Shown here: in pieces, positions 10,381 to 22,226 of the stretch | Layout: the number at the start of each line of letters is the position of its first letter | Numbering within the stretch: position 1 is the stretch's first letter | Source of the DNA: Globodera rostochiensis | Lineage: Eukaryota > Nematoda > Chromadorea > Rhabditida > Heteroderidae | Direction: 5' to 3' | Length of the DNA: 64,000 nucleotides | Assembly (NCBI GenBank): GCA_018350325.1 | Contig: JAEVLN010000004.1 | Span: 2,170,001 to 2,234,000, forward strand | Notes under the pieces: model-generated | The model's database searches: none | Seen by the model: the letters and a program-made list of their open reading frames with translations, nothing else | What the model was told of the DNA's origin: nothing | Position numbers and translations under genes: made by a program

Positions 10381-11486
10381 TCATTTCTTCTGATCACCCA
10401 AATCCTCAATGACCTCCTCGCCAACGCTCCATTTTTCCGGAATTACTTTGAAAAGTTTGTCCTTTAATGAGTAATTCGATTATAATCACAACAAAAATGC
10501 CAACAAAAGTCACCTTGAAGTCGCCCTGAATGACCAATTCGTCGGTTGAGCCCACCGGTATGGAACAGCCGCAGGCAAAACGATTTGCGAAAAATTTGGA
10601 GGCCACCTTTAGATCAATTCCTAAACGGATAAAGGGACGATGATACATTCTTTCATTCAAACCCTTCCTAATTGATTGATTGATTAGGTAATTAATTTTT
10701 GTCTCTTGACCCCTGGAGGGCTGTTGTTGTGAGTGTGCCCAACTGACCGCAAGTGATGAGGCCTCGGACGATGGTGACCGCCTTGTTTTTACTCCTCACC
10801 TCCGTCTTCAGCGTGATTCGTGGCACGGCCGTCGCCGACCCTTTTGAACTTTTTCCGCCACCGCCCGCCTTCGGCACGCCCTTTCCGCCGCGTTTCTGCA
10901 ATATAAAAATTGCAAATTTTGCCCCGCCGGTCTGATAGAATTTTGGCCTCTCATTGTCGCCTAAATTAAACAAAAAATTTGTTTAAAAAGCCAATTTTTG
11001 CCCATTCCCAAAACAAAAAACTGCTCCAATTTCTTTTCTAAACGACGTTCACCCGCCCCCCCCCCGACCTGGTGCTTCTTGGAATCGGCGTCTTCACCGC
11101 CTCCTCCCTCAGCAGCTGCGGGAACGGCTGCTGCTGTTGCCCCACCGTCCCCGCCAATTTTGATTTGTTTCACCGCCAATTCGGGCAAATCCTGCTCCAG
11201 CCATTGCTGGCATTTGTCAAACTTGCCGCTGTACTCGCAGTACTCGATGGGCATCGAACATTCTGATGGGGTGGGACGGAAATACGGAAAATTAAATTTA
11301 ATACAAATCAAAAAGCCCAGAATTTTTATAATGTTATTTTGTGACCCTTCAAAACGCAAACATTTCTTTGAACTGTTTCAACTTACCGCCACAATAAACA
11401 ACATTGACGGGGTAGCAGCACAATTCGATGGCGGGAATTGGCGTTGTCGCCGGCGGTTGGCCACTGACCGACTCTTCCATTGTCAT
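10381..11486 (-). CDS. DENR: density-regulated protein DENR
   Basis: Five exons, about 190 residues. The N-terminal part has a Cys-rich zinc-binding-like region (LCCYPVNVVYCG, then ECSMPIEYCEYSGKFDKCQQ, then WLEQDLPEL). A low-complexity Ala/Gly/Lys linker follows. The C-terminal SUI1/eIF1-like domain reads RITLKTEVRSKNKAVTIVRG, IDLKVASKFFANRFACG, ELVIQGDF and IPEKWSVGEEVIEDLGDQKK before TGA at 10383-10381. In other animals DENR pairs with MCT-1 and works in translation reinitiation and ribosome recycling in the cytoplasm. The start ATG at 11486 is chosen because the next in-frame ATG is only two codons on and the frame is closed upstream. It lies in the same orientation between the two GalNAc-transferase genes, 350 bp above copy 1. 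Co-transcription with copy 1 is possible but unproven. Confidence 0.92.
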
Positions 11487-12255
11487 TGTTCAGCACCAAA
11501 ATTGTCAGAACGCCTTAAAACCAAATGCCAATTTGTGGCTAATTTTATGCGATCAAAATAATAAATAATATTCAATCATAAAAAAGGGTTCCGCTTTTGC
11601 TGTAGAATCATTTTCTATTCAAATTCGACAAAATGTATTTGTGTAAAATATTGTTAAAAGAATGCGCGTAACATTTATGGGACAGAATGTTATGTTTATA
11701 ATTCATAAAATAAGCAAAAAAACAGCACATAAATATAATTTAAGTAAACCGATCGAAAGGCAAAGACCCGAAGAAAGCGTCCTGAGAGTGTTCGACAGTG
11801 AATTTACATTGACGACATTCAGTCAGTCCGTCCGGTGAACGAACGGGTGAAATGTCCGTAAAAAATGCGAAAATATGTCAAAACAATTAAATTCACTGTC
11901 GAATCAATCACAAAATCAAAACAACTCTAAAGACACGAACAGCAGAAATTGGGCGTGTTAGAGAGAGAGAGAGAGGGGTTTCCGTGTGTCCAAACCGAAA
12001 TTTGTTGATGAATTTTTTGTTTTTAAAATAAAATGGAGGCATTAATTAGAATGTGTTGAAGGAGGAATGTGGAAGAAGTTTTGTTGGGCAAACGAAAAGT
12101 AGGCAAATGTGCCGAAAAAATCGCCGATATTTCTGTGCCACTCTTTGGCAAATAAATTACAACAAATTTTGACCATCACAGCGCAGCAACAAATTGACGT
12201 TTCGCCATTTGATGAAAGACGCGCATTTGGGCGATTGATTGGGGCCCGGTGCCAT
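11487..12255. other. intergenic spacer between GalNAc-transferase copy 2 and DENR
   Basis: AT-rich, no gene seen. Contains a short (GA)n run at about 11960-11975. It should hold the DENR promoter and the 3' end of GalNAc-transferase copy 2. Confidence 0.5.
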
Positions 12256-15200
12256 TCATTTGCGATTTGCGTAAGCGAATTCCCATTTTTGAGTGCCTTT
12301 GCTCGGCTCGCAGTCGGCCAACGCCAATTGGTCACCGTTATTTGTGCCCGCCGTGTCCAGACAAAGGCCAGCGCCCAAATTCTTTACCAGGCCATCCTTA
12401 AAAAAAGAATCCTTTTGAATTTCTCAAAGTTTTTAATTAAAAGCGCCTTAATTGGGCGCGGACCAAACTCATCAGTGGGGTTTAAGGCAAATACGCGAGT
12501 GCGTGTGTGTGTGTGTGCTTTTGCACTTTTCATTATTCTTAACAGCTTACCCCTCCCTCCCCCCTTGCCCCTGCTTCATCATCCATCTCCAATTTCGCAA
12601 CAAAACGAAGAGCTGCGGGCGCATGAGGAGGGGGGGGGGGGAGCTCCGTGAATATTAAAATGAATTGGGGGAGGGGGGTGGGGGGGGGGGGGGGTGAAGT
12701 GAAAGGGGTGGGAAAGAAAATGAGTAAACGGATAAGCCCCATCCATCCCTGTGGGGGACATTTTGTTCATAAATTGGGAGACAATGAAAGAGAATATGGA
12801 AAAAGAGGGGAGGGGGCGGGGGCGACATGGCCTCAAAGACGAAGAGGCCAATGGATCGGGGAGACCGGGCCGGAAAAGATAAATTAAGACAAAAAAAAAG
12901 AGAAAAGAAATGCTTCTCACTTTTGTGAACTCCCATTTTTGCTGCTGTCTGTTGGCATCGCTTTCTTCGGCACAAGTGCCCATTTGGACTTTGTTGTTCG
13001 GTCCAACGACGGCACATGAAATTTCTCGGCGAACAACACCGTCCCTTGTCCATGAGAACATCTGTTGATGGTGGGGGGTGAAAAGCATCAAAAATGCAAA
13101 CATTTCAAGAAGCATTTGCCTGCGCTGAACTGCCGCCGCCTTGGCACTAAAATAAAAATGTGCAAAATAAATTTAATTGGTGAAAAAATGTTTCAAAAAT
13201 TTTGGAAAAGCCATTTTTCCTGGGTTTCAGCTCCATTCTCTCCTGCAATAATTGTTCAGATTTTGTTGGTTTCAGCGTTTTTTGTTTGGCATCAACTCTG
13301 ACCCCCCAGGGGAATAATGGAGTTAAATTCTGACAAATGCAACTGACTTGGAACAGCGAAAGCGGAATGGTGCCACTCTCATCCTTTTGCAGCGTGTCCA
13401 AACAGAGCTGACTCTCCGGGTTCCGCAACTGCACAATGAATGGAATAATTGTGTAAATGCGCAATTAATAATAATAAATGTTTCTGCTCACCGCTCCATA
13501 GCCAAGCACATTCTCGTTCGGGACGAACTTCTCGGGAATCACGTTGTCCAAGTACCACTTGAAGCTTTTGCACTTCAACTTCCTTCTCAGCGCCTTCCGC
13601 TCCCCGAGGTCGCCCACGTCTTTGTCCTTGAGGTCACTTCTGTGCAAATAGTACAGCCGTTTGTAGTCGTCCATCCACACTTCGGCCAGTCGTTTGGAGT
13701 TGGTGCCGTGCACGTCCTTGTTCCCGTCGGGGGCCGTCATGTTGTACGGGTGGCCGGCACGGAAAATGTGCCCGACATGGGAACACGGCACAATTCCACC
13801 GATCCCGCCGCACATCCAAACCTTGAAAAATTGGGGTCCCATGTCGACAGGAAATTTACAGTTCTGAAAAAGAGATAATCCATTAACCCCCCCCCCCCCC
13901 CATTTTCCGTGATTTTGGACCTTGCAAAAGAATGAAATACGTCCCCAACACCACCACTTACTCTGAACGAAATCTCCAAGTTTTCGCCTCCCCAAATGTC
14001 CATTCCCGGGTCATATCCGCCAACTTCCAAAAAGTATTTGCGATCAGCGGCCAACAATCCGCCGGCCATTGTCGGTGAGCTAAAATTACAAATAAAATAA
14101 TTGATTAAATTAAACAAAAAAGGCGTACGGAATGGCATCAGTTTTCGATTTTCTCGCCCTGATAATTCGTTCGGGGATTCGATCCCATCGAAAGTGCAGA
14201 CTCCACCTTCAAAAAGAAGACACAAAATTGTGCCAAAATTTAACGAATGCGTGAACAAACCAAAAACCGCCGACGGAACCCAACTCGGGCCCTCCACTGT
14301 ATGACAACGTTTCGGCATCAATGTGATCAATGGAGGGACAAACAATGGCCGATCGTTTCTCCTTGATCCGGGCTAACATCGGTTCCAACCTGAAAATGAT
14401 TCTGATCACATCGAATCCGGGGGGGGGGGGGGAAGCCAACAAACCATCCGTCAGATGCCTCACAGTGGGAGTCCAAAAACACCACCACGTCACTTTTGGA
14501 CTGCATGGCACCAACCAACTTTGCTCGGATCAATCCCTGGCGTTCTGTCTTCCGTACAATTTGCACTTTGCCACCAAAGCGTTGGATGTACGTGTCCAAC
14601 TCGTCCTTGAGCTCTTCTAAAATCAACACAAAAACCATTAAATGGAATGCATTGACTCGCCCCGTTGGCTGGCGTCATCGACCAACAACACTTCTTCAAG
14701 CAGCTCAGGCGGTGACCGATTGATGACAGAGTGCACTGTCCTCAACAGCGGTGTCCAGGCTTCGTCTGTGAAAATGATCACCACCGTCGCACTGACAAAG
14801 AGAGCAATGTTTGGAGATTGAATTTAAAATAGCAAAATCCGAGAGAATTTTTTTTGTTTGTTTGAGTACAACAAACAAATGATTTGATTTTGAACATAAA
14901 GAAACTTTTGTCAATTTTATAAACATTTACCGAGGAAGTGAGCGCAAATCATAAGCAATGCTTTTGCATTCGGCCATGCGGACGTCGGGCACAGAACGGT
15001 CCAAAGATATTTTGTCGCTTGCATGAACATTCATAAACCATCTTTAGAACATAAATTCTCATAAACCATCTTTAGAACAAAAATTCCATGTATTAGCAAC
15101 AAAAAAGAAATTCGAAAAAGTGAACAGAAACTGAAAAAAAATTCGTTTTCAAATGCTCAATTTTATTGCCATTAAATAGCCCCACACTTTTTCATGTCGT

Positions 15201-15594
15201 CGCTGCCCAACGTGGCCTCTTTGCCGTCCAAAAACACCGGAGCTCCCATCTCACCGGGGCCTTTACCACAAAATGTTCATTTTGACAAATGCTTTTTGGC
15301 TTCATAAGTACGCCTCACCAGACCGCCTAATGCCGGGGTCCGGCCGTTTGTGGAGTTTGACGGGTGGCCATGTGACGCCTTCGCCGGGCGGAAGCGTTTC
15401 CAACGTGTAAAGCCATTCCTTCACTGAATGAATGCCAAACAATGGACATAAAAAGTGATTTGGGTGAGGGAGGCTATGGCACACACCGCCAATGTAACCG
15501 ATCAATGCAATCAGAACGAAGAGGAGAAGCACATTCAGAGCAGACAATCTGAAAGCAAAAAGTAATCAAATGCAGTATACGACCTCGGCTTCAT
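12256..15594 (-). CDS. polypeptide N-acetylgalactosaminyltransferase, copy 2
   Basis: Second complete GALNT-family gene. The start ATG (15594) lies in a 14-bp exon MKPRS, joined to a membrane anchor ([20 protein letters not shown]). Then [20 protein letters not shown], a GPGEMG motif, [50 protein letters not shown] and the DSH motif in [15 protein letters not shown] near 14460. Next come [20 protein letters not shown] and [11 protein letters not shown] near 13975. The ricin-B repeats start at [14 protein letters not shown] (13420), [16 protein letters not shown] (13060) and [15 protein letters not shown] (12395); the last ends at TGA 12258-12256. Two introns, 14661-14617 and 13119-13062, are GC-AG. 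The exon at 13830-13653 is almost identical to that of copy 1, while most other exons have diverged. Role as for copy 1; acceptor preference cannot be read from sequence. Confidence 0.92.
15031..15086. repeat. 28-bp tandem duplication over a 3' splice site
   Basis: Two adjacent 28-bp copies (15031-15058 and 15059-15086) differ at one base. On the minus strand each contains CTAAAG|ATGGTTTATGA, giving GalNAc-transferase copy 2 two possible acceptors 28 nt apart. Only the lower-coordinate one keeps the reading frame into [11 protein letters not shown]. Confidence 0.75.
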
Positions 15595-16217
15595 TGTTAG
15601 CATAATTTATTGTACATTCAAAACCTTGATTATCTGTACAAAAAAGTTTAACTCTCATTCTTCCATTACAAATGTTTTTTTCCACAAAGAATTGAGCCAC
15701 ACCTCTTTCGCGGAGAGACAAAACGTAACAAATTCCGCGTCAGTGCGCCCATTCAATAGGGAAAATAAAATAAATACCACCTATCTATGTATTATAAAAC
15801 AGAAAATGCGATTTTATTTTTATGGAATAAGAAATGTAAACGAATTTTTAATTGAAAAATGTGTAGAGATCGGACCGGGAAAGGATTTTTCCCATAATCA
15901 GCAGTGCTTCGACAAATAAATGTGTGGTCTACAAATAAATTGAAGCAAAATATCGAATTTTTTTTACGCAATTACTTTTAATTTCCCTCAAATTTTAAAC
16001 GTTCCAAATTTTATCGTAGCAAACAAATAATTACAATTTCGAGATGTGTGCGCGCAAAAGAGAAAGAAGTGAATGCACAATAAATACTTTGAGCAAAACA
16101 TTGGTAGTAATGAGAGAATTATTCTCGAATTGACGACAGTACAGCGATATGATCAAGCAAAGACTTACACTATTACACTACATATACAATTCATCTTGAC
16201 CGGAACATAATTTCTGA

Positions 16218-16335
16218 GTATCATGAAGACGAAGACGATGATGATGAGGATGAAGACGATGACGAGGATGAAGATGAAGACAATGACGAGGATGAAGACA
16301 ATGACGAGGATGAAGACGAAGAAGATGAAGCAAAC
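16218..16335. repeat. GAYGAN-type acidic-codon microsatellite
   Basis: An imperfect run of GATGAAGAC/GATGACGAG units. Read on plus it gives Asp/Glu repeats (DEDDDDEDEDDDEDED), open for about 80 codons without a good start; on minus it gives a hydrophobic run. It lies between phosphatidylserine synthase and GalNAc-transferase copy 2. Most likely a simple repeat, possibly an orphan exon of an acidic protein. Confidence 0.6.
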
Positions 16336-16473
16336 TCTAAAGAAAAGACACACGAACCCTCAAACTTCGTTTTGTATAATATTCAAAAATAAAGTTCAGA
16401 AAAACAGAAAAAAATGCTAAACAAATGCGTCAAGTCCAACAAATTAAGCAAGATCTCTTTCAAAAGACAGCTG

Positions 16474-18896
16474 CTATTTGTTGTGCCGCTGCCGCAACTC
16501 ACCGGACGACGGGCTCCCTCCGCTATGACTTGCCGTGCTCGAGTCCGAATAACACTCGCGCTTCCCGCCACCCATCAGCTCCACAGATCGCGTTTTCTGA
16601 ATGTGTTTAAATAATTAATTCTCACATTAATTTGGTCGATTTTGTTCAATTTACCGAATATTTGGCCCACCAAACGGACACCCAAACGCAAAAAAAAGTG
16701 CCAATGGCCTGCAAAGAGTTAATTTTAGTCAGTGTGTTAAATACGCAAATATTCTCTTACCAGGAACAAAATCCACAACATTATCAGCCAAAGTTTGACT
16801 GCCGGAAGCTGCGCCCTGCCAAACTTCACACAAATTGCCGCTTCGAGGGCACAAATCGCCACATAAAGCCTTACAAATTAAAGCATTTTTTTGATCAGCC
16901 CAGCCAGATTTGTGCATTTAAACTGACCAGCATTGCATCCCCATCCGCTTGATCATCGGGTCAGTTACGTACATGTAGTATTGCCTGTAGAATAAATTAT
17001 TTTTAACAAAAAAACAAAAAAAAAAAAAAACCGAATTGTCGGGGCCGCGATGAGTCCGATGAAAATGATGTGCCCAAAGACCAACGGATGTGAAGTGTCA
17101 ATGACCAACACGTGTTTGGTGAAGAATATGTTGAGTTCGGTGGTCAACCAGACCATGATGAAGGCGTAAATGGCAATGCAGCGCTTGACACCCATCCATG
17201 GCTTTGTAAATAAAAAAGAAATCAAATCCAATCGATCGGCTCGCCGCCTCCTACCATTGAAATGTGCGTTTTCCCCTCCTCTTTTTTGTGTTCGACGGTT
17301 GCAATAGTCAAATCGGTGCCCTGCAGCCAGTTGACGGTGATCCACGATTCGGGCGTGAATTGCATGACGGACCGCATGAGTTTGCCGCGAAAAGTGCGAA
17401 TGTTTCTGAAAAAAAAACAGTTTAAATTGACAAATTTGGTCAATCACTGGGAGGGAAAAAGAAATCACTTGATGCTCTCCCAGTGGAATTGGCGCATCTC
17501 CAGCCAACGACAGATCCACAGACCGCAATAAATGCCCAACCCATTGCATAACAGCACGTCCAGGACGATGGCATCCCACCAGCACTCTTGGAAATTGGGC
17601 AACATATGCGAAAAGACGATCTAAAAACAGAAAGTTGGGCAATAAAAGATCACATAATGTCGTCGCTGACCTCGGTGAGTTCCCACCAGATGCTGATGTA
17701 CCAGCCTGCAAAAAGGCACGCTTAACCTCTAAAAATTGGGTTCAAAATCCTTACAAATAATGCTGTGCCGTATCAAAAGTGCCTTCATTGCCCAACCCGT
17801 AAAATGGGCGAACGCGAAAATGTCCACGCAACTCCAAATGCGTGCCAGTGTTAAATCCGAACAATTTTCTGCATACATCTGAACGATGTCGGCTAAACTC
17901 ATCAACATTTTATTTTCTTTAATTTTACCTTTTCTGACAGATTCCGATGACTCAGCCCAACCGGGTCCAACCAACTGAGCACGGCTTTGACGTCTTCGTA
18001 GTTTTGGTAGAGAGTGAACTGGAGGAGCAGAGCATAAAGAATGCTGACACCGAAAACGATGCGCCAAAAGATGGGATGGGGGCGAATGAAAGGGCCATTC
18101 GGCAAGACCATGGCACTGAAAAGGGATTTTATAAACAAAGCGCAAACAAACAAAAAAATTGAATATCGAAACTTTTGTATTACAAATCATTATTCACTCT
18201 TCGCACAAAAAACCATCGAATAGCTCTGAAACTCCGTCGAGTGTGATCGCCCAATCATAATTTGGTAGGTTTCGATTTCTCTCAATGAGAGGAGTTGATT
18301 CAAAAATGATTTGCGCCAAAACATATCAATTTTACCAAATCAAATGATCAAACCTAATGACCACAAAAAGGCAGACCAGCGCCACCAAACCCGTGTAGAC
18401 ATTGTTGGCGGTGGAATCTGGACCGCTAAAAGAAAATTGGAAGAATCAAACAAAAGGTCTCAAATTATATTATAAATACGTTGTCAATGCTGCATAAATC
18501 AAATAAGTGCAGAGCAGGACGAGAACTAAATTATGGCCATGGAAGCTTAAATTTCAGTATTATTACAAACCAGCAAGCGTGTGCGGCTTATAGACGGCTT
18601 CCAAAGTGATGTCCTTAAAGCATTTGTTCAGTTTGTTTAAGGAACAAACAGTTTCAGTTGAATGGACTTACACTGACAACCCGCTCGTTGACGTTCTTGA
18701 AGTGAACACCCTCAAATTCGGAATATGTCCGGTGCCGGTACTTCCGTCTGGCCCTTAGAATCATTATGAAACGGAAAAAGCATTTAATTGCGTACCTCTC
18801 CCTCCTATCGTCCTCAGATGCTTCATCGCCACTGTCCAAATCCGTCTCGTCTCCCCTGTTAGCAGAACCTTCGCCAGTTCTTTCGTTATTATTCAT
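16474..18896 (-). CDS. pssy-1: phosphatidylserine synthase (PTDSS family, base exchange)
   Basis: Multi-exon gene for an ER multi-pass enzyme that swaps the head group of phosphatidylcholine or phosphatidylethanolamine for serine. Start ATG 18896 ([20 protein letters not shown]), with a charged N-terminal tail. Family landmarks run in order: [165 protein letters not shown]. These match human PTDSS1 closely along the whole length. The C-terminus is [13 protein letters not shown] and TAG at 16476-16474; a splice at the GTGAGT just before it would give a slightly different tail. Nearest gene on the same strand is GalNAc-transferase copy 2, about 880 bp downstream. Confidence 0.93.
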
Positions 18897-19756
18897 TTAA
18901 ACGCTAAAAAAAAGACAATTAGCGATGGGTTACAACTTTGGGTGTGCAAAATTGCTTAAAGCCGGGCGGAAAGTCAGAAATGGGCCGGGTCGGGTCCCCG
19001 GAATCGGATACTCCGAATGAACCGGGTTTTGAAGCTGCACCAAAATTAAAAAATACTTTCAATCAGAAGTCACACAATAATCATTAATTCTCAAGCAATT
19101 ACTAACACTTTTCTGAGCCGATTTTTTCGTTTTTTACGCGCAATTTTTCATAAATTCTTTTTTTTTGTGAGAAGGGTCGGGCGATGCGATAAGTGCCGTC
19201 GAGAAAATTTTCTATTTTGTTTTTTTTATTGTTAAAAGATCGCACAAATTACAAAAAATTCAAAAAATTTTCTTCGGTTACCGGTTCGGTTAAACAAAAA
19301 ATTCGCTAGGAATTTATATGTTCTAAAAATTTGGTACGGCGCAAGAACGTTTTTGTTGAGAAAGTTGCGCCGAAATTCACAATTTGACCAATTTTTTCTT
19401 AAAAAAGATTAAATGTCGCAAAAAAATTCAAACATTCGCTTCGAAATTTTTTTGTTTTAAACCATATAAGTAGAAGTACCAAAATAAACATGAAAATCAT
19501 AGATTTGATGTCATACGATTAATCTGATGTGATATCGTGACCAGCGACCTCAATACGCCCTGACTAAATTTTAGAATTGCGTAAAACCTATAATAAAACA
19601 ATCAAATGCATTCAACAATAAGAAATGTATGAATAAACTTGGGTAAAAAGTGGGACAAATTCGAGCACATTTATTTGCACAACCGTAATAAACTGTATTT
19701 GAACATGCACATAACAAGAACATCGAGCAGTGCAGCAGCAGAGAACTCCGTAGGCC

Positions 19757-20162
19757 AACGTGCGCTTTTAGCGTCGGCTGAATGCGCGTGATCGCGAATT
19801 GTCTCCGGAGATTTGATCGGCATCGGCTTGCCCATTTTGATTTTGTCTTTGGTGGACGCCGCCCTTTGAGTCCACGCCGATCATTCCGCCGATTCCTGCC
19901 CAACTGCTGCAACCACCGGACTAGAAAATGCATTAATGGCAAAATAAATGACAACGTTAGCCATCCATTCATAAACGGAGGCGGGCGAGGGACAAACATG
20001 ACAAATGATGACAAACCGCCCCCCCCCATAGTTTTATTCCTTTTTGTTTTGGTTTTGCTTTTCTTGGCTTTACAAATTGCAACGATTTGACTCCCCGCCA
20101 AAGTCCAATTGGCCAAGAAAGTCGTCGAAATCAATCAGAGCCTCATCGGGCCGCAGTGACAT
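19757..20162 (-). CDS. possible small acidic protein, uncertain
   Basis: A minus-strand frame starts at ATG 20162 and reads MSLRPDEALIDFDDFLGQLD, then FGG, acidic and unlike its low-complexity surroundings. A CTAG acceptor near 19922 opens a second frame reading SGGCSSWAGIGGMIGVDSKG and ending SRAFSRR before a stop near 19757. No GT donor joins these two frames cleanly. The only nearby GT would put the second exon in another frame that stops after about 13 codons. It may instead be the last exons of a longer gene reaching into 20.3-22.7 kb. No family recognised. Confidence 0.2.
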
Positions 20163-22177
20163 AAAAGCAATATTCATCTCGAGCATGCAGAAGTTACCGA
20201 ATTAAATCACAGAAAACTTAAATAAATCAGAACCCGGAGGCCGGGATTAAGGGCATAAAAAGTCGGGAATCCAATGAATCCCCGCCGGGCATTAGGGTGA
20301 TTGACGGAACGGCGCCGCTGCACATGGCTTGGCCACTTCCTTCACTTTTCCGTCAAATCGTTCCGTTTTTGCTCCTCCATTGTCTTGTGCTGCTGATTCT
20401 CCCCCCCCCCTTTTCTCCCCCCCCCCCCTCTTTTCCCTTCCCCCTCCCCCTTCCCCCCCCCCCCCCCTTATCTTTCCATCGGACCTCATCCCCCCCCCCC
20501 CATTCTAAGCAATTTGACTTTCTTTGAAAATTGTGGGGGATTAAATTGCATTGTGGTTCTTCAGCGAGTCCCCCCCCCCCCCCCCCCCCCCGCCCGTCTC
20601 ATGTCCTTGGCTCTTCCGCCAACCGGTCAAATAATATTTTTAGGCTATTCTCTGCCGCTGCTGTCCCATCGGAATATTATGTGAGAAGATTTTGTGGTCG
20701 AATTATACCACAAAACCCCCCAAAACCCCGCAGACTTTTTCTGCTGACCGTTCGCGCATTTATTCCATCGCATTCATCCCCCAAACCCCACCAGAATCAG
20801 CAGCTGTTTCTGTCGTGTACAGCGCGCGTTAGCCCCCCACATTTTTTTGGCCATAACCAAAAGGGGGGCCTTTGGATATGGCCACACAGTCAAAAAAGAT
20901 TGGAAAAATTAGCAAAAAGAATGCTTAGATTTGGCAAAAAATTTCAATAGAAAAGACCAATTTTGGCACCGCCGTGCCGTTCATAAATAAATTAATTCAG
21001 AAAAACTCGCGCGTCGCCCTGCAAATGATTCTCTGTGTCCTTTCTTCGTTTTTTCGCAATTTTCTGTCCTCTCACCCATCAATTTGTTGTTTTTTTTTGT
21101 CCAATAACCACTTTTAATCAACGTCCGTCCCGCCGTTCGTTGGGGGGGGGGGGGAAGATGAAATGAGAATATGAATCATCGTCAATGTCATCATCTTCAG
21201 CCAGCGCCTCCTCTCATCCATCCATTTTCTTCCCCATTTTTGGGGGGGGGCTGGCAAATGCGAGAAGACGCGTCAAGAATGGCGCTGGCGGGGAAATGGA
21301 CGCCGGAGGCGCCAACCGACCGCCGACAGCGTTTTTGTTTTACCCGCCGAACGGAACAAAAACAATGAATGAATTGACACAACAAACGGCGGGTGGGGGG
21401 GCGCCGGAGGGGCTTAAATGTGGAGGAGCCGATGAGGACCAGATGGGAGGTATTTTTTCGCTTACGACGTCTTCTCCCCGCCCATGTGAAAGCTAAAAAG
21501 ATTATTTGCAACATCGTCGGGTGTTTGGGGGTCCAGAGTATCATTAAATGAACGCCGGGGGGGGGGGGAGGGAGAAGCCACGTGCGTGGCACCGAAACGG
21601 CTTTTTGTCCCTTTTAACCAAAAGCTGCAAATTGGTTAATTGCTGGACCGTTTAGCGGAGTCTCTTTTTTTTCCAACAATATTTGTTCCAGTCTTGGTAC
21701 AAATACAAATGAATGTGCTGCTACCGATCCTGTCACCTTTCCACATTCTCGAGACTGCCCCCCCCCTCCCCTCCTCCATTCTTTTGCACCCCCCGCCCCT
21801 CCCCCGTTTTTCTCACTCTCGAAATCGATCCCCCCAAGCGCAACACTTTTGTACACCAAACCCCCCCCCCCCCTCCCCCCTCCTCCCGACGATGTTCTTG
21901 TTTGGGGGGGGGGGGGCGGCGATTTTTGTTCTTAATTTCAAAATGTTCCGCCGTCATTTGAAGACCGAAAAAGTCTTTCCCCATTAATTCAATTAAATTA
22001 TTTTGGGGTTATATAAAAAACAGTGGCCGAATTCCCCTCACCCCGCCCCCTTTTAAAGCGTTTTTCGGCCTTTCACACCCGCCGCCGATAGTCCATTTGC
22101 CGGGGGGGGGGGGGCAAAATTCGCTTTATTCTCTTTGAAAGGTCGCCGCGCCCGCAGTGAAATTGTTGTAAAAATTG

Positions 22178-22226
22178 CATAATTCAATTCAATTCAATTC
22201 AATTCAATTCAATTCAATTCAATTCA
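22178..22226. repeat. (AATTC)n pentanucleotide microsatellite
   Basis: About nine or ten consecutive AATTC units just upstream of a poly-C run. Confidence 0.9.

Noticed and set aside
10753..10935. Plus-strand ORF with signal-peptide-like start
   Set aside because: Antisense shadow of the DENR SUI1 exon.
13831..13870. Extra coding [14 protein letters not shown] before the VWMCGG exon of GalNAc-transferase copy 2
   Set aside because: It would insert residues absent from the family. The TTTTTCAAG|GTTTGG acceptor matches copy 1 exactly.
16165..16353. Hydrophobic minus-strand ORF (FVFILVIVF repeats)
   Set aside because: Reverse reading of the GAT/GAC/GAA microsatellite.
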